Origin: Rickettsiales bacterium UBA1997
Lineage (GTDB): Bacteria; Pseudomonadota; Alphaproteobacteria; Rickettsiales; UBA1997
Length of the DNA: 17,257 nucleotides
Assembly: GCA_002335845.1 (NCBI GenBank)
Contig: DDCV01000022.1
Location: 13,073 to 30,329 of the forward strand
Direction: 5' to 3'
The notes below the pieces were generated by a model, which saw nothing but the letters and a program-made list of their open reading frames with translations, was not told where the DNA came from and did not search any database. Positions within the stretch are counted from its first letter, which is position 1. Each line of letters opens with the position of its first letter. Positions 15,061-17,257 of the stretch are shown here, piece after piece. A program made the translations under genes and the position numbers.

Positions 15061-16243
15061 AGTAAAACTCTTTTTAAGTTTAGCTCTAAGCTTATTTTTC
15101 ACCGTCACCAGTTGTGAACGATCTATTCATGATATCCATATGGAGTCATTCGTTGCCGATACGCATAATGATATTATTCTTAGAGCGATGGAAGGAGAAG
15201 ATATCTTGTCTTTTCATCAAGAAACGCAATCTGACTTAGAAAAGTTCAAACTAGGTGGTGTAGATCTACAAGTCTTCTCAATATGGGTTAGTCCAAGCAA
15301 CGTAAACAATGATGAAGAGTATTTTCAAAAAGCAAATAGTATGATCAGTAAGCTTAATTTTTTGATTTCTAGAGTTCCTGACGATTGGGGCCTTGTAAAA
15401 TCTTTTCAAGATATTTCATATAACAATAGAAAAAATAAAATGTCTTGTGTTATTGGTGTTGAGGGGGGTCACATAATTGGTAATAAAATTGAACGTATTG
15501 ATCAGCTTCATAATCGAGGAATGAAGTATTTAGGACTTACTTGGAATAACTCTAACAATATTGCTAGTTCCGCAAAAGATGAAGTATTAAATATAAATTC
15601 ATTATCTGTAATTGGACTTTCTAATTTTGGGAAAAAAGTAGTTCGAAGGTGTAATGATCTTGGAGTAATCATAGATGTCTCCCATTTAGGAGAGCAAGCC
15701 TTTTGGGATGTTATCGAACAATCGAAATCGCCGATAATAGCATCACACTCTTCGGTTTTTTCTTTATGCCCACATTATAGAAATTTAAAAGACGACCAAA
15801 TCAAAGCAATCGCAAAAAAAGGAGGCGCTGTTTTTATTAATTTTTACCCTGGATATATTGATAGTACTTTTTCTAAAAAAGCTGATCTCGTTGATAGTAA
15901 ATATGATATAGAATTAGAAATACTAGCTGAAAAGTATGACACATTATCAAATCAATATTGGTTTGAGAAGATGAAACTGCTGAAGCATGAGAAAGCTAAA
16001 TTTGCGCCAAATATAAATGATGTAATTAAACATATATCATACGTCGTAGATTTAGTTGGCGTTGATTTTGTTGGAATTGGTTCTGATTATGACGGAGTCG
16101 AAATAATGCCTACAGGATTAGAAAACGTAGCAAAGTTACCTTTTTTGACAAAAAAGCTTATCGAAAATGGATATACAATAAGAGATGTTAGAAAAATTTT
16201 AGGTGGTAACTTTAAGCGAATTTTTAAGGAGGTTTGCAAATAA
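15047..16243 (+). CDS. Membrane dipeptidase (renal dipeptidase family, M19) lipoprotein
   Basis: A 398-aa zinc dipeptidase of the M19 family, which cleaves dipeptides, including those with a C-terminal D-residue. Metal ligands are all visible: H40 and D42 (DTHND), bridging E139 (GVEGGH), H213 (DVSHLG) and H234 (ASHSS), plus D347 (GSDYDG). The 21-residue spacing H213-H234 equals that of human H198-H219. The reading frame is open from 14921, but the upstream part overlaps the lipoprotein gene and is not protein-like. TTG at 15047 gives MNGIKVKLFLSLALSLFFTVTSC, a clean lipoprotein signal with lipobox VTSC (C23), so I chose it; it overlaps the previous stop by 14 nt. The enzyme would be anchored in the envelope, probably for peptide uptake or wall-peptide recycling. 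OsmC follows 4 nt later. Confidence 0.85.
   Translation: MNGIKVKLFLSLALSLFFTVTSCERSIHDIHMESFVADTHNDIILRAMEGEDILSFHQETQSDLEKFKLGGVDLQVFSIWVSPSNVNNDEEYFQKANSMISKLNFLISRVPDDWGLVKSFQDISYNNRKNKMSCVIGVEGGHIIGNKIERIDQLHNRGMKYLGLTWNNSNNIASSAKDEVLNINSLSVIGLSNFGKKVVRRCNDLGVIIDVSHLGEQAFWDVIEQSKSPIIASHSSVFSLCPHYRNLKDDQIKAIAKKGGAVFINFYPGYIDSTFSKKADLVDSKYDIELEILAEKYDTLSNQYWFEKMKLLKHEKAKFAPNINDVIKHISYVVDLVGVDFVGIGSDYDGVEIMPTGLENVAKLPFLTKKLIENGYTIRDVRKILGGNFKRIFKEVCK
16226..16232 (+). promoter_or_regulatory. Strong Shine-Dalgarno before OsmC at unusually long spacing
   Basis: AAGGAGG is 15 nt upstream of the OsmC ATG at 16248, longer than the usual 5-10 nt. No in-frame start codon lies nearer. It sits in the last codons of the dipeptidase gene and may act through re-initiation after the TAA at 16241-16243. 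Confidence 0.45.
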
Positions 16244-16247
16244 AATC

Positions 16248-16652
16248 ATGAGTACATCAAAAATAGTTTACAGAAACAATTTAAGAACTGAGTCAGAGCA
16301 CATTGCTTCAGGCGAAAAAATTATAACGGATGCGCCGGTTGACAATAACGGAAAAGGGGAAGCCTTCTCACCAACTGATTTGGTAGCAACAGCACTTGGC
16401 TCCTGCATGATCACTATTATAGCAATTGCAGCCGAAAAGAATGGGTTAGATATATCTGGGACTAGTGCTTCAGTTAAAAAAGTTATGAGCGCCAAACCCA
16501 GGATGATTAGCGATGTCATTATTGAAATTAAAATGAATAAACGTATTAGTGAAAAAGATCGGAAGCGACTAGAAAAAGCCGCGTTAGCATGTCCTGTCCA
16601 TAAAAGTTTACATCCCGATATGAACAAAGAAATAAAATTTATTTATTTTTAG
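16248..16652 (+). CDS. OsmC/Ohr-family protein
   Basis: A 134-aa protein. The two redox cysteines are C53 (TALGSCMITI) and C115 (ALACPVHKSL), and SPTDLVATALGSC (41-53) is the standard OsmC-family helix. Members reduce organic or lipid hydroperoxides as homodimers, using a dihydrolipoyl- or thiol-based reductant. The CPVHKSL form resembles the OsmC/YhfA subgroup rather than Ohr. The reading frame is open back to 16203, but that extension overlaps the dipeptidase and is not homologous-looking, so the ATG at 16248 is chosen. It sits 4 nt after the dipeptidase stop. Subfamily and physiological substrate uncertain. Confidence 0.9.
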   Translation: MSTSKIVYRNNLRTESEHIASGEKIITDAPVDNNGKGEAFSPTDLVATALGSCMITIIAIAAEKNGLDISGTSASVKKVMSAKPRMISDVIIEIKMNKRISEKDRKRLEKAALACPVHKSLHPDMNKEIKFIYF

Positions 16653-16684
16653 GTATCTAGTTTTATATGATTTTTCAATGATTT

Positions 16685-16707
16685 TATTTAGATTTTATTT
16701 CTAAATA
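16685..16707 (+). repeat. Inverted repeat abutting the rpe start codon
   Basis: TATTTAGA (16685-16692) and TCTAAATA (16700-16707) are perfect 8-nt inverted arms around a 7-nt loop. The right arm includes the A of the rpe ATG. The stem is AT-rich and weak and lacks a T-run, so it is not a good terminator. It could slightly mask the start in mRNA or be chance in AT-rich spacer. Confidence 0.3.
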
Positions 16708-17257
16708 TGTATTCAGAATTCAAGCTTGCACCATCAATCTTATCTGCAGATTTTTCAAACTTGCAGGGAGCTTTACAAATTTGTGACGAAGGAGGGGCTG
16801 ATTGGATTCATGTTGATGTAATGGATAATCAATTTGTTCCTAATCTAACTATTGGTCCTCCTGTAGTTAAGTCATTGCGAAAAAGTACTAAAAAATTTAT
16901 TGATGTTCATATGATGGTCATCAACCCTGAAAATTTAGTAGAGCCATTCGCCAGAGCGGGTGCAGACAACATAACTTTTCACATCGAGGCGACTGATAAT
17001 CCAGAAGAAGTTATTGATTTGATTCGTTCAACTGGGAAGATGGTTGGAATTTCGCTGAAACCATCAACGCCATTTATTGAAATTATGCCATATTTAGATA
17101 AAATTGATTTAGTCCTTGTCATGAGCGTTGAACCGGGATTTGGTGGCCAAGGTTATATTAAAGATTCAACAAAGCGAATTGCTGAAATAAAAAAATATCT
17201 AAAAGATAATTGTTTAGAAAGAGTCCAAATCCAAGTTGATGGCGGAATCAAACTCCA
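16707..17257 (+). CDS. rpe: Ribulose-phosphate 3-epimerase, partial
   Basis: The first 183 codons lie in the window; the gene continues past its right edge. The enzyme interconverts D-ribulose-5-phosphate and D-xylulose-5-phosphate in the pentose phosphate pathway. The TIM-barrel signatures are complete so far: LAPSILSADF (7-16), HVDVMDNQFVPNLTIGP with metal ligands H35 and D37, DVHMMV with H68, MSVEPGFGGQ, and QVDGGI with D178. The phosphate-binding C-terminal loop is off the edge. Usual family length is about 215-225 aa, so about 35-40 residues are missing. Start ATG at 16707 is 54 nt after the OsmC stop; no strong ribosome site is seen. A secure housekeeping assignment. Confidence 0.96.
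   Translation, partial: MYSEFKLAPSILSADFSNLQGALQICDEGGADWIHVDVMDNQFVPNLTIGPPVVKSLRKSTKKFIDVHMMVINPENLVEPFARAGADNITFHIEATDNPEEVIDLIRSTGKMVGISLKPSTPFIEIMPYLDKIDLVLVMSVEPGFGGQGYIKDSTKRIAEIKKYLKDNCLERVQIQVDGGIKL

Noticed and set aside
16203..16247. Upstream GTG start for the OsmC gene
   Set aside because: The extension lies inside the dipeptidase coding end and adds residues not typical of OsmC; the ATG at 16248 fits the family length.
1..17257. Mobile elements, CRISPR arrays, phage genes or tRNAs
   Set aside because: No transposase, integrase, direct-repeat array, phage protein or tRNA-like cloverleaf was recognised by eye; a tRNA or covariance-model scan would be needed to exclude small RNAs.

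Overview
The window is AT-rich, densely coding bacterial DNA with no rRNA, tRNA, CRISPR array or insertion sequence that I could recognise. Signal peptides, an outer-membrane beta-barrel, two lipoprotein-type signal sequences, a LolA-like periplasmic protein and a C-terminal pair of dockerin-like DxNxDxxxxxxD repeats point to a Gram-negative (diderm) bacterium. The dockerin-like tail and the paired exported amidohydrolases resemble marine FCB-group bacteria such as Marinimicrobia (SAR406); that placement is inference from style, not proof.

Layout: four compact transcription units. (A) Minus strand, 3477 down to 1 and beyond: a PAPS-type sulfotransferase, a secreted START-domain lipid-binding protein, a DUF1302-like outer-membrane barrel and a FabH-like ketosynthase cut by the window edge. 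The genes overlap or are 13 nt apart. (B) Plus strand, 3631-8173, divergent from A across a 153-nt intergenic region: an arylsulfotransferase (ASST)-family beta-propeller with a dockerin-like tail, an MMPL/RND lipid exporter and a LolA-like outer-membrane lipoprotein-sorting protein, each overlapping the next by a few bases. (C) Minus strand, 14618 down to 8180: a LOG-family nucleotide hydrolase, a 1006-aa double amidohydrolase, a 440-aa amidohydrolase and a stand-alone FadN-like 3-hydroxyacyl-CoA dehydrogenase. Its last gene converges on unit B with only 6 nt between stop codons. (D) Plus strand, 14707 to beyond 17257: a small lipoprotein, a membrane-dipeptidase lipoprotein, an OsmC-family protein and ribulose-phosphate 3-epimerase (cut by the window end).

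The part that stands out is the divergent pair A/B. It combines acyl condensation (FabH-like), lipid binding (START), two chemically different sulfotransferases (a cytosolic PAPS type and an exported PAPS-independent ASST type) and a full export route (MMPL pump, LolA-like carrier, DUF1302-like barrel). I read it as a candidate system for making, sulfating and exporting an envelope lipid or lipid-like product. The substrate cannot be read from the sequence. Units C and D look like peptide or amide scavenging and general metabolism. Within C, only one of three amidohydrolase barrels keeps its metal ligands.
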